Assembly (NCBI GenBank): GCA_031261565.1
Contig: JAISJK010000095.1
Span: forward strand, 1-50,033
Length of the DNA: 50,033 nt
Reading direction: 5' to 3'
DNA from: Candidatus Adiutrix sp.
GTDB taxonomy: Bacteria > Desulfobacterota > Desulfarculia > Adiutricales > Adiutricaceae
Under the pieces are notes generated by a model. The model did not search any database and was not told the origin of the DNA. It saw only the letters and a list, made by a program, of their open reading frames with translations. Shown in pieces: positions 42,119-50,033 of the stretch. A program made the position numbers and the translations under genes. Position 1 is the stretch's first letter. Each line of letters begins with the position of its first letter.

Positions 42119-42147
42119 AGTATATGTTAAATGATTCTTAATTGCAA
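42119..42147 (-). promoter_or_regulatory. Sigma-70 promoter for the metal-transport operon
   Basis: On the minus strand TTGCAA (42142-42147) and TATACT (42119-42124) are 17 bp apart. It is divergent from, and only 10 bp away from, the ald promoter, so one regulator could affect both. Confidence 0.5.
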
Positions 42148-42156
42148 TATATTTTT

Positions 42157-42185
42157 TTGACTCTTCTCCCCAAAATTCGTATAAT
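42157..42185 (+). promoter_or_regulatory. Sigma-70 promoter for ald
   Basis: TTGACT (42157-42162) and a perfect TATAAT (42180-42185) with 17-bp spacing, 32 bp before the ald start. Confidence 0.7.
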
Positions 42186-42217
42186 ATCTGAATTTAGGTC
42201 AAACTAAAGGTGATTGC

Positions 42218-43336
42218 ATGAAAATCGGCTGCCCCAGGGAAATCAAAAACCATGAAAACAGGGTCGGGCTGACCCCCAACGCCGCCTGCGCCTATGTGCA
42301 GGCCGGGCATGAAGTGCTGGTGGAAAGCGGGGCCGGGCTGGGCTCTGGCCTCAGCGACCAGGAATATGTGGCCGCCGGTGCCCAAATTCTGCCCGGCCCG
42401 GCCGAGGTCTGGGGCGCCGCCGAGATGATCGTCAAAGTCAAGGAACCTCTGGAGCCGGAATACCCGTTGATGCGGCCCGGTCAGCTGGTCTATGCCTACT
42501 TTCATTTCGCGGCCGACGAGAGCTTGTTCCGGGCTTGCCTGGAGCGGCGGATTGTGGCCCTGGCCTATGAAACCGTGCAGGAGGGCCGCGCTCTGCCGCT
42601 CTTAAAGCCCATGAGCGAGGTGGCCGGCCGCATGGCCTGTCTGATGGGCGCTTTTTATATTTCCAGCCCCCAGGGCGGCCCGGGCCTATTGCCCATGGGC
42701 GTCACCGGGGTGGCCCCGGCCGAAGTGCTGATCCTGGGCGGCGGAGTGGTGGGCACCAACGCCGCCCATATCGCCGCCGGACTGAACGCCAATGTCGTCC
42801 TCCTCGACATCAGCCTGGCCCGTCTGGAGTATCTGGACGAAATCATGCCCGCCAATGTGCTCTCCCTGTATAATGACCCGGTGACTCTGGAAACCCGCTT
42901 GAAAACGGCCGATATCATCATTGGCGCGGTGCTGATCCCCGGGGCCAGAGCCCCCAGACTGATCCGGCGGGAGCACCTGAAGTTGATGAAGCCGGGCTCG
43001 GTCATGGTGGATGTGGCCATTGACCAGGGCGGCTGCTTTGAGACTTCCCGCCCCACCACCCACAGCCGGCCGACCTTTGTGGTGGATGAGGTCATTCATT
43101 ACTGCGTGGCCAATATGCCCGGGGCCTACGCCCGCACTTCCACCTTTGCCCTGAGCAACGCCACCGTCAGCTACGGCCTGAAACTGGCTGCGGAGGGGGT
43201 GGAAAAAGCCTGCCGGGAGTCTGAGGCCCTGCGCCTGGGGCTGAATATGTATCAGGGCCGGATCACCTGCAAACCCGTGGCCGAGGCTTTTGGCCGGCTG
43301 GATATCTATGCCCCGGCGGCCGAGGTTATCGCCTGA
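42218..43336 (+). CDS. ald: Alanine dehydrogenase
   Basis: Interconverts L-alanine and pyruvate plus ammonium with NAD(H) in the cytoplasm. The 372-residue length is normal. The N-terminus [20 protein letters not shown] is diagnostic. The catalytic lysine and histidine regions ([18 protein letters not shown]) and the NAD-binding loop [17 protein letters not shown] (about 173-189) are present. It has its own strong promoter and is followed 22 bp later by a SNF2 helicase gene, with no functional link evident. In an organism that reduces nitrite to ammonium it could help assimilate the product, but that is inference. Confidence 0.96.
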   Translation: MKIGCPREIKNHENRVGLTPNAACAYVQAGHEVLVESGAGLGSGLSDQEYVAAGAQILPGPAEVWGAAEMIVKVKEPLEPEYPLMRPGQLVYAYFHFAADESLFRACLERRIVALAYETVQEGRALPLLKPMSEVAGRMACLMGAFYISSPQGGPGLLPMGVTGVAPAEVLILGGGVVGTNAAHIAAGLNANVVLLDISLARLEYLDEIMPANVLSLYNDPVTLETRLKTADIIIGAVLIPGARAPRLIRREHLKLMKPGSVMVDVAIDQGGCFETSRPTTHSRPTFVVDEVIHYCVANMPGAYARTSTFALSNATVSYGLKLAAEGVEKACRESEALRLGLNMYQGRITCKPVAEAFGRLDIYAPAAEVIA

Positions 43337-43358
43337 GAGGCCGGCCCAGGAAAGGTTA

Positions 43359-46064
43359 ATGTTAATGACAACGACAATGGTTGGCGACTCGGACCTAAGA
43401 TTAACTCCGGCGGGGGTCGTGGCCTGGAGCGGGGATGGCGGCGACTGGCGCGAGAGGCTGTTTCGCCTGGGGGCCGCCCCGGCGGAAGCCGGGTTTGGCC
43501 CGGCCGCCCGGTTCTGGCACGAGCTGTCCCGCGCCTTTCTCCTCCACTTTCAGAGGGCCGCCGCTGATTTCTGGAGCATAGACGAATTGGAGGGCCGCGC
43601 CGTCAACCCAGCCCCCTTTCGGTTGCCTCCGCCGCCCGAAGACCTTTTGCCCGGTTTTTTGGCTGTGGCCCCGCCTCTGGTGGGCGGCGAATACCTGGAG
43701 GAAAATTTACCTTCGGTCTGGGGCGCGCTGGGGCGGTGGCTGGAAGAGGCCCTGGCCGCCGCCGGCGGGCCGGCGCCTTTTCTGGCCGAGTATGCCCCCC
43801 AGTGGCAAAAGGTGGGGCGGGTCTATTTTCATCTGGCTGAAAACAAGGCCGACCCCGACTATCCTTTCCTCTTTGTGGCCACCTACACCACCGGCTTGGC
43901 CCCGGGCGGGCGGCCGCAGCACAAACCTCTGGGCCGGGCGCTCAACGACTATATCAAGGCCGGCGACAAGCCCGTTCTCAAGCGCCTCTTGACGCCGGTG
44001 GATCGGGCGGCCCAAAGCTTGGCCTGGGTGGGCCAGCTGGAGAGTTCCAAACGCATCTTCAACCAGCACACCCCTTTTAACCCGGCCGAGGCCTACCGCT
44101 TTTTAAAGGATATCCCCCAGTTGGAGGCGGCCGGCCTGTGGGCCAGAGTGCCCGACTGGTGGCAAAAAAGGCCGCCCCGGGCGGGCCTGAAAATCGTGCT
44201 GGACGCCGAGGAGCGCCAGGCCAGGCTGAGCGCCGCCAGCCTCCTCAGCTTTGACCGCCGCCTGGTGCTGGGCGATGAGGAGCTGACTGAAGATGAGCTG
44301 AAGAAACTTCTGGCCGGTCAGGATGGGCTGGTCTTCTTTAAGGGCCGCTGGGTGGAAGTGGATAAAGAGCGCCTGAACAGCGCTCTGGAGCAGTGGAAAG
44401 CCATTGAGGGGCGGGTCAGGCAGGGGGAGATATCCTTCAGCCAGGGCATGCGCCTTCTGGCCGGTCTGCCGGGCGACTGGCGGAGCGCGGAGGAGCCGGA
44501 CGAGGAGGGGCTGTTGCGCTTCGAGGCCGGGCCGCAGCTGGCCGGCCTTTTGGCGGCTATGCGCGAAGCTCCCCCGGCCGGGGATCATCCGGCCCTGGCC
44601 ACCCTGCGGGGCCAACTGCGGCCTTACCAGCAAAAAGGGGCTGACTGGCTGATTTTTATGACTTCCCTGGGCCTGGGGGCCTGTCTGGCCGATGACATGG
44701 GCCTGGGCAAGACCATTCAGGTGCTGACCCTGCTCAGCCACCTCAAATACGCCGGGCCGGGGGCGGCCCGCCCCTCGCTTTTGGTGCTGCCCGCCTCGCT
44801 TTTGGGCAACTGGCGGGCCGAGGCCCGCAAATTCGCCCCCGGCCTGAATCTGCGCTTCATCCATCGGGCGGTGGAGGGCGGCCGCGACCTGGAGCTGATG
44901 GCCAAAAACCAGGCCAAGACCCTGGCGGGCTGCGACCTGGTGGTCACCACTTACGCCATGCTCACCCGTCAACCCTGGCTTCAGGAGGTGGAATGGAACC
45001 TGGTGGCGGCTGACGAGGCCCAGGCGGTCAAAAACCCCGGCGCCCGCCAGACCAAAGCTTTAAAATCCCTAAAAGCCGGGGCCCGCCTGGCCCTGACCGG
45101 GACGCCCGTGGAAAACCGCCTGAGCGATTTGTGGTCCCTCTTTGATTTTCTCAATCCCGGCCTCCTGGGCTCGGCCGGCGATTTTGCCAAATATGCCGCC
45201 CGGCTGGCCAAGAGCGCCAACGGGCCCTCCTATGCCCCCCTCAAACGGCTGACCTCCCCTTACATTCTGCGCCGCCTGAAAACCGACCGGAAGGTCATAT
45301 CCGACCTGCCGGATAAAGTTGAAAGCGTCAGTTTTTGCCAACTGAGCAAAAAGCAGGCGGCCCTCTATGAAAAAATAGTTGACGATCTGGCCGTGGCCCT
45401 GGAGTCCGGGGCCGGAGGGATGGCCCGGCGGGGCCTGATTCTCCAGACCCTGATGCGCCTGAAACAGATCTGCAACCACCCCGACCAGTTAAACGGGGCC
45501 GGGGGGTATGATCTGAAGGACAGCGGCAAATTTAAACGATTGGCCGAAATCTGCGGCGAGATGGCCGAGCGGCAGGAGCGGGTCTTGATCTTCACCCAGT
45601 TCCGCGAGATCATCGCCCCCCTGGCCGCGCTCTTAAGCCATACCTTCGGGCGGCCGGGCCTGACTCTCCACGGCGGCACCCGAGCCACCGAGCGCCACCA
45701 GCTGGTGGAGGATTTTCAGCGGGAGGACGGGCCGCCGTTTTTTATTCTGTCGCTGAAAGCCGGGGGCACCGGATTAAACCTCACCGCCGCCGCACGGGTG
45801 GTTCACTTTGACCGCTGGTGGAACCCGGCCGTGGAAAACCAGGCCACTGACCGGGCTTTCCGCATCGGGCAGACCCGGAACGTGATGGTTCACAAACTGG
45901 TCTGCGCCGGGACGGTGGAGGAAAAAATCCACGAAATTATTCTGGAGAAAAGCAGGCTGGCCGACCAGATTCTCGGCGGGAGCGGCCAGGTGGATTTAAC
46001 CTCTCTGAGCGATGCGGCCATCATGGATATGGTGCGGATGGACTTGAGCCAGGTCTCGGACTAG
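43359..46064 (+). CDS. SNF2-family DEAD/DEAH-box helicase
   Basis: A 901-residue Swi2/Snf2-type DNA translocase. The N-terminal half (about 1-410) is specific to bacterial SNF2 proteins and lacks a known domain. The ATPase core carries motif I DDMGLGKT (about 446-453), motif II DEAQ (about 550), motif III LTGTPVENRLSDLWSLFDFL and the C-lobe motifs GGTGLNLTAAARVVHFDRWW and RAFRIGQ. The ATG at 43359 follows AGGAAAGG; the frame from 43290 overlaps ald and is not used. The SWIM-domain gene follows after 34 bp, a common pairing in bacteria. The pair is suspected to act in DNA remodelling or defence, without proof. Confidence 0.93.
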   Translation: MLMTTTMVGDSDLRLTPAGVVAWSGDGGDWRERLFRLGAAPAEAGFGPAARFWHELSRAFLLHFQRAAADFWSIDELEGRAVNPAPFRLPPPPEDLLPGFLAVAPPLVGGEYLEENLPSVWGALGRWLEEALAAAGGPAPFLAEYAPQWQKVGRVYFHLAENKADPDYPFLFVATYTTGLAPGGRPQHKPLGRALNDYIKAGDKPVLKRLLTPVDRAAQSLAWVGQLESSKRIFNQHTPFNPAEAYRFLKDIPQLEAAGLWARVPDWWQKRPPRAGLKIVLDAEERQARLSAASLLSFDRRLVLGDEELTEDELKKLLAGQDGLVFFKGRWVEVDKERLNSALEQWKAIEGRVRQGEISFSQGMRLLAGLPGDWRSAEEPDEEGLLRFEAGPQLAGLLAAMREAPPAGDHPALATLRGQLRPYQQKGADWLIFMTSLGLGACLADDMGLGKTIQVLTLLSHLKYAGPGAARPSLLVLPASLLGNWRAEARKFAPGLNLRFIHRAVEGGRDLELMAKNQAKTLAGCDLVVTTYAMLTRQPWLQEVEWNLVAADEAQAVKNPGARQTKALKSLKAGARLALTGTPVENRLSDLWSLFDFLNPGLLGSAGDFAKYAARLAKSANGPSYAPLKRLTSPYILRRLKTDRKVISDLPDKVESVSFCQLSKKQAALYEKIVDDLAVALESGAGGMARRGLILQTLMRLKQICNHPDQLNGAGGYDLKDSGKFKRLAEICGEMAERQERVLIFTQFREIIAPLAALLSHTFGRPGLTLHGGTRATERHQLVEDFQREDGPPFFILSLKAGGTGLNLTAAARVVHFDRWWNPAVENQATDRAFRIGQTRNVMVHKLVCAGTVEEKIHEIILEKSRLADQILGGSGQVDLTSLSDAAIMDMVRMDLSQVSD

Positions 46065-46098
46065 GCCCATAACTTTGTAGGTAGATAGGAGAGCAGAT

Positions 46099-47175
46099 AT
46101 GGGGTGGATGAAGAGAAATATGTATGGGCCCTACGTCTCCGTGGCCCAGAAAAAAGCCCGGGCGGAAAATCTGGCCCGCCGGCTGCAAAAAGAGAGGCCG
46201 GACTTGCGCCCGGTCTGCCCCCAGGGCCGAACCATTGCCGCCAGTTTCTGGGGCAAGGCCTGGTGCCGCCACCTCCGAACCTACGCCGACCACGTCAACC
46301 GCATCGGGCGCGGCCGCAGCTACGTCTTAAACAGCGCGGTCTGTCATCTGGAGGTGACCAGCGGGCGGCTGGAGGCCCTGGTGGCCGGTTCCCAGGGCCA
46401 CCCCTATAAGGTCGCCGTCACCGTGCAGCCGGTGGGTCAGAGTCAGTGGCAGGCCATCACCGAGGCCTGCGCCGGGCGGGTGGGCTCTATGCTGGATCTT
46501 TTGTCCGGCCGCTTTCCCAAGGAGATCATGGCCCGGGTCTCCGACCCGGAAACAGGCCTTTTCCCCAAACTGGGCGAGCTGAAATTCGCCTGCAGCTGTC
46601 CTGACTGGGCCCAGATGTGCAAACATGTCGCCGCCGTGCTCTACGCCCTGGGACACCGGCTGGACGAAGAGCCGGAGCTTCTGTTTACTTTGCGGGGTGT
46701 GGATCCGGGTGAGCTGGCCAACCTGCAGGCTCTGGGCCAGGTGGCTGACGCCGGCGCGCCGGCCGAGATCAGCGCGGAATCTCTCTCCGCCATGTTGGGC
46801 ATTGAACTGGATCTGGGGACGGGCAAGCCTCCCTCCCGGCGCAAAGCGTCTCCCCCGCCCAAGGCTGCGTCTTCACCGCCCAAGGCTACGCCCCAGCGGC
46901 CAGCCGCTCCCCGGGCCAAAGTCGCCAGGGCCTCGGGTCGTCGGCCGGCGGCCCCGCCGGCCTTCGCCAACCCGGAGCGCCTCAAAGGCCGGGAGATAGC
47001 CGCCCTGCGTAAAAAAATGAAGCTGACCGTGGCTGAATTCGCCGCCGCTCTCGGCTCAGCCCAGATTTCGGTGGTCAGATGGGAAGCCCAAAAAATTCCC
47101 GCCCTGCATCAAGCGTCAAAAGATAAACTGCTGGCCCTGGCCGCCAAGGTGGGCTCAGGCCGCCTCCGCCCGTAA
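46099..47175 (+). CDS. SWIM zinc-finger protein with C-terminal XRE helix-turn-helix
   Basis: A 358-residue protein. Residues about 45-160 form the conserved region of bacterial SWIM proteins (ASFWGKAWCRHLRTYADHVN, RGRSYV). The SWIM zinc finger ligands are C165, C167, C174 and H176 in CSCPDWAQMCKH. A Pro/Ala/Lys-rich linker (about 245-295) follows, and then a domain like an XRE-type helix-turn-helix (about 298-350: GREIAALRKKMKLTVAEFAAAL, SVVRWE). The HTH is an addition not usual in this family. It is 34 bp after the SNF2 helicase. AGGAGA precedes the ATG. Its 3' end overlaps the convergent GNAT gene by 21 bp. Confidence 0.88.
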   Translation: MGWMKRNMYGPYVSVAQKKARAENLARRLQKERPDLRPVCPQGRTIAASFWGKAWCRHLRTYADHVNRIGRGRSYVLNSAVCHLEVTSGRLEALVAGSQGHPYKVAVTVQPVGQSQWQAITEACAGRVGSMLDLLSGRFPKEIMARVSDPETGLFPKLGELKFACSCPDWAQMCKHVAAVLYALGHRLDEEPELLFTLRGVDPGELANLQALGQVADAGAPAEISAESLSAMLGIELDLGTGKPPSRRKASPPPKAASSPPKATPQRPAAPRAKVARASGRRPAAPPAFANPERLKGREIAALRKKMKLTVAEFAAALGSAQISVVRWEAQKIPALHQASKDKLLALAAKVGSGRLRP

Positions 47176-47736
47176 AACGCCGGCCACCCACCGGGGATCC
47201 AGACTTTTAAAGGGCGCCGGCGGGCGGGGCTGGCCGGCCGTCCGGTTTAAAGCCTTGGCCAGCCAGACCACCGCCAGCCATTGGCCGTGTTTATAGCCGG
47301 CTTCGGGAAAGACAGCCGTCTCTTCATACCCCCGGGCCCGGTGAAAGGCCAGACTGCCGATGTTAGCGGCCGTAATCACCGCATAAAGCCGGCGATAGCC
47401 CTGGCGGGCCAGCACTGTCTCCAGAGCCCCGGCTAAAGCGCCACCCAAACCCTGGCCCTGAAACCCGGGGGCCACATAGATGGCTGATTCGGCCAGCCAT
47501 TGGTAGGCTTGGCGCGGGAAAGGGGCCGAGGCATAGGCGTAGCCGGCCAGGCGGCCGTTTTTCTCGACCGCCAGCCAGGGGAACTGGGCGGTGACTTTGA
47601 AGAATCTCTCCCGGAACTGGGCCGGGCCAGGCGGCTCATATTCAAAGGAAACCGTGGTTTCGCGCACATAGGGGGCGTAAATCTCCAGGAGGGCCGGGAG
47701 GTCGCTTTCGACTGCGCAACGCAGGGTGACCGACAT
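47155..47736 (-). CDS. GNAT acetyltransferase (phosphinothricin acetyltransferase-like)
   Basis: A 193-residue N-acetyltransferase. The acetyl-CoA loop is APGFQGQGLGGALAGAL (about 90-106). The start MSVTLRCAVESDLPALLEIY and the middle YVRETTVSFEYEPP resemble the PAT/Bar and YncA-type group that acetylates amino-acid analogues. The C-terminal ~25 residues are unrelated and Pro-rich. The start at 47736 is 7 bp after queF. The true substrate (methionine sulfoximine, other amines) cannot be told from sequence. Confidence 0.85.
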   Translation of the reverse strand: MSVTLRCAVESDLPALLEIYAPYVRETTVSFEYEPPGPAQFRERFFKVTAQFPWLAVEKNGRLAGYAYASAPFPRQAYQWLAESAIYVAPGFQGQGLGGALAGALETVLARQGYRRLYAVITAANIGSLAFHRARGYEETAVFPEAGYKHGQWLAVVWLAKALNRTAGQPRPPAPFKSLDPRWVAGVLRAEAA

Positions 47737-47743
47737 GGCCGGG

Positions 47744-48205
47744 CTACCAGAGCTGCCGCAGCTCCTGGCGGCGGTCGTCCGGGAGGCTTTGATCCAGCTC
47801 CTCAACGCGGACTGAAATCCGGGTGCCGCCCCGGGGGTTGAAAATTCCCTCCACCGTCAGGCGGCGCGGGGCCAGGAGGGCGATCAGATCCCCGGCTATC
47901 TGGTTGGTCAGGCTCTCCATAAAGGTGCCCTGATTGCGAAAGGCACCCAGGTAGAGTTTGAGGGATTTGGACTCCACACAGCGCGATCCGGGCACATAGC
48001 GGATCCGGATGAGGCCGAAATCCGGCTGGCCGGTCAGGGGGCAGAGGCTGGTGAATTCCGGGTGCTCCAGGGTGATGACGTAATCCCGGCCGGGATAGCG
48101 GCTGGGGAAAGATTCGAGAATGGCGATGTCCGGCCGGTCAAAACGAATGGCCGTGGGCCGGCCGAGCTGGGTCAGGCCGGAGACGTCATCAAATTGAGGG
48201 GGCAT
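47744..48205 (-). CDS. queF: NADPH-dependent preQ0 reductase QueF
   Basis: Reduces the nitrile of 7-cyano-7-deazaguanine (preQ0) to the amine preQ1 in queuosine synthesis. The 153-residue product is the short, unimodular type. The catalytic cysteine and aspartate are in SLCPLTGQPDF and the substrate-binding glutamate in CVESKSLKLYL. AAGGAG lies before the ATG. It is 11 bp downstream of the DUF499 ATPase gene and 7 bp upstream of the GNAT gene, so the three look like one transcript. No other queuosine genes are in the window. Confidence 0.92.
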   Translation of the reverse strand: MPPQFDDVSGLTQLGRPTAIRFDRPDIAILESFPSRYPGRDYVITLEHPEFTSLCPLTGQPDFGLIRIRYVPGSRCVESKSLKLYLGAFRNQGTFMESLTNQIAGDLIALLAPRRLTVEGIFNPRGGTRISVRVEELDQSLPDDRRQELRQLW

Positions 48206-48216
48206 GATGGGCTCCT

Positions 48217-50033
48217 TTACTCATCAAATCCAAAATCTTTCACTTTCAGTGTTCGGCAATTTTCGGAGACAGTTCTGACCGTCCGGGGCGGCAGGCCCAG
48301 CGGAGCCTTGAGATTTACTTCGAGCGTAACCTCCAGTTGAGACTTGTCCACGGCAGCCAGGTGGCTGATGACTTCTTCCACCAGACGCTGCACATCGCGG
48401 TTAATCCGGGTGTTGTCCAACTGGGCGGACATGTAAAAGCGGGTGTTCCCGGGTGGCGCCGGTTCCAGGTCAACCGGCTTCTTTTCAGATTCGGGCTGGT
48501 CTCCCGGGGTTGGGCCCCCCCCGCCCGGTTGCGGCTGCGACAGAGGTTGGGGTTGGGGTTGGCTGGCCTGGTCTTCCGCGATCTGCTTTTGAGCGGCGGC
48601 CACCTTCACCAGGTAGCTGGAGTGGTCAATGGTTCCCACCGGCTGGTTATATTTCAGATCAATAAAGCGGTTTTGGCCCAGGCCGGCGGCCAGGGCGAAA
48701 TATTCAGGCGAATTCAGGCCGCTGCGGATACTCTCCTCCAAAACTTCATAGCCGGCCAGTCGCGGCAGGTAACAGTAGGTGCACAGGTAATCCCAGAGCT
48801 TTTTTAGGGCGATATGGGTATCTTCCCGCCATAAGACTTTGTCCAGCTCCAGGAGCAGCATCGCTGACCCCCATTTGGTGATCAACGATTCGTTCTGCTT
48901 CATTTTATTGGCGGCTTTGGCCACCAGGCCCTCAGCCCCGCCGCTGATGCGGACAGCGTCCCAGGTCAGGGTTTTCATATCAACATTGCGGTCGATATAG
49001 GGAACCAGAAGCCAGCAATACGCCTCTTTGATTCGGAGTTCGACAGTGCCATCGCTTCGGGTTAGGTTTTGGGTCGTTTCCCGGTTTTGAGCGGCGTCCA
49101 GCCCCAGGTCTTCACTATCTTCCTTGATGGACTTCCAGGCCAGATAGAGCCGGGTTTCCTGTTTTAACGAAGCCATCATGTCCTGATCCGGAGCAATAAA
49201 GGCCAGCATATTACGATAAATTCTGGGCGCTGTGCCCCGGTTATTTAAAAAGTCCACAGCGACCTGACTGGCCCGGCTGTCCTGGGTTGAAGCTTTATAT
49301 TCGTCAGCCGGCCGCAGGATGACCAGGCGGACGGCCTGATCATCCGTTATATCCAGCGAGGATCCCGGGCAGATATGGACGCCGGCGAAGGGGGCCTCTT
49401 TCCGCAATTTCTTAAGCCGGTTCTCTATCTCATATTCCACATCGGAGGCGGCTATCTGGGTGGCGCGGTCTGCCACAGTTTTGCGCAAGGTGGGCCGTGT
49501 GTCATACCAGAAGTGGTCGCCGGAGGGGTTGGTGTAGAGATAGGCCAGGGATGTATGTAAAGTGTTCAGGGCATCGTTAAAATCGGCAATACTCTCCCCC
49601 GGCTGGATGAGGCCCAGGCGCATCCGGGAAGATTCAATGCCGCGCACCGACTGTTCCTTGACAGTGGGGGCGCTGCCCAGCATAATGGCCCGCGCCACCC
49701 GCCGGGCCGCCAGCTTTTGACCATACCTGGGAGTGGTCTGGTCCTTTTGATAGGGAATTGATCTCTTTCCATCCACTTCGCGGTCAACCAGGGAATTCCA
49801 GCCCTCCGGCAAATGCCGGGTCAACTCGTCCCGCACACCCGGGACATCCATAGGAATTGATCCCGGCATAATCATCAAGCCGGCGTCATTGCCCATCCAC
49901 AGTTCATGAATGACCGCCGCCATCAGCCGCAAAACGCCGCGCGTCCGCTGAAATCGCTCCAAAGTCGCCCAATCCTCATAAAGCCGGTCAAAAAATTCCG
50001 GGTGAATCGGGTAGCAGGAAACCAGGCGCTCTT
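48217..50033 (-). CDS. DUF499-domain ATPase, C-terminal part (runs off right edge)
   Basis: The 604 residues in view continue without a stop to the window edge, so the N-terminus, with the AAA+ Walker A, is outside. The visible start YPIHPEFFDRLYEDWATLER and then RFQRTRGVLRLMAAVIHELW is the pattern of DUF499 proteins, large ATPases found in anti-phage islands with DUF1156 methyltransferases and DUF3780 proteins. A Gln/Pro/Gly-rich linker (about residues 490-535 of the fragment) leads to a C-terminal domain of about 70 residues. Family assignment is by recalled pattern. Genes to the right would show whether a complete system is present. Confidence 0.75.
   Translation of the reverse strand, partial: ERLVSCYPIHPEFFDRLYEDWATLERFQRTRGVLRLMAAVIHELWMGNDAGLMIMPGSIPMDVPGVRDELTRHLPEGWNSLVDREVDGKRSIPYQKDQTTPRYGQKLAARRVARAIMLGSAPTVKEQSVRGIESSRMRLGLIQPGESIADFNDALNTLHTSLAYLYTNPSGDHFWYDTRPTLRKTVADRATQIAASDVEYEIENRLKKLRKEAPFAGVHICPGSSLDITDDQAVRLVILRPADEYKASTQDSRASQVAVDFLNNRGTAPRIYRNMLAFIAPDQDMMASLKQETRLYLAWKSIKEDSEDLGLDAAQNRETTQNLTRSDGTVELRIKEAYCWLLVPYIDRNVDMKTLTWDAVRISGGAEGLVAKAANKMKQNESLITKWGSAMLLLELDKVLWREDTHIALKKLWDYLCTYCYLPRLAGYEVLEESIRSGLNSPEYFALAAGLGQNRFIDLKYNQPVGTIDHSSYLVKVAAAQKQIAEDQASQPQPQPLSQPQPGGGGPTPGDQPESEKKPVDLEPAPPGNTRFYMSAQLDNTRINRDVQRLVEEVISHLAAVDKSQLEVTLEVNLKAPLGLPPRTVRTVSENCRTLKVKDFGFDE

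Noticed and set aside
48480-48600. Gln/Pro repeat-like DNA in the DUF499 gene
   Set aside because: It encodes a flexible linker; no regular DNA repeat unit or CRISPR-like spacing is present.
1-50033. tRNA, rRNA, CRISPR array, insertion sequence or prophage
   Set aside because: I saw no cloverleaf, rRNA stretch, regular direct repeats, transposase or phage structural gene while reading the window.

Overview
The window is high-GC chromosomal DNA from a Gram-negative anaerobe, most likely a member of the Desulfobacterota (the former Deltaproteobacteria). The evidence is the siroheme-dependent (Ahb) haem route, a NrfHA nitrite reductase with its own cytochrome c maturation pair, LptABC next to sigma-54, CarD, a DUF3786 protein, and flagellar and chemotaxis genes. 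No rRNA, tRNA, CRISPR array, insertion sequence or prophage was seen. The left edge starts at rpmH, so dnaA and oriC may lie just outside (inference).

Layout. Positions 1-3.1 kb hold rpmH, an rnpA-yidD fusion, yidC and jag (+). 3.2-9.1 kb hold leuS, a chemoreceptor and a secreted LysM protein as one minus-strand unit. 9.2-12 kb hold an FHA/degenerate AAA+ regulator and proC. 12.1-16.4 kb hold nrfH, nrfA and ResB/ResC-type haem-attachment proteins. 16.4-22.4 kb hold a beta-CASP nuclease, ahbC, a HicAB toxin-antitoxin pair, hemB, ahbD and one siroheme decarboxylase subunit. 22.4-26.8 kb hold a NifU-type scaffold (-), then lptC, lptA, lptB and an enlarged rpoN. 26.8-28.9 kb hold ferritin, carD and an RluD-type pseudouridine synthase. 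29-33.2 kb hold cheW, a sigma-54 activator and a flagellin.

33.2-37.4 kb is a minus-strand series: a penicillin-binding protein, a metal hydrolase, an iron-sulfur flavoprotein, NfeD and an SPFH protein. 37.5 kb holds a DUF3786 gene. 38.1-42 kb is a metal-transport operon: a small membrane protein, an unusual P1B-ATPase, an HMA-like membrane protein and a CDF exporter. 42.2-47.2 kb hold alanine dehydrogenase, a SNF2 helicase and a SWIM-zinc-finger/HTH protein. 47.1-50 kb hold a GNAT acetyltransferase, queF and the C-terminal part of a DUF499 ATPase that runs off the right edge. DUF499 ATPases are known from anti-phage islands.

Functional links. NrfHA needs nine haems attached, the ResB/ResC pair attaches haem, and hemB plus the ahb genes make haem from 5-aminolevulinate via siroheme, so about 10 kb is devoted to cytochrome c. 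Sigma-54, one intact activator (GSFTGA) and one apparently degenerate AAA+ relative sit in the same window as flagellar genes. The most unusual observations are an internal triplication in RpoN, the RnpA-YidD fusion, the toxin-antitoxin pair inside the haem cluster, the P1B-ATPase operon with a PacL-like small protein, and the edge of a possible defence island. Several genes have clear sigma-70 promoters, most with 17-bp spacing.
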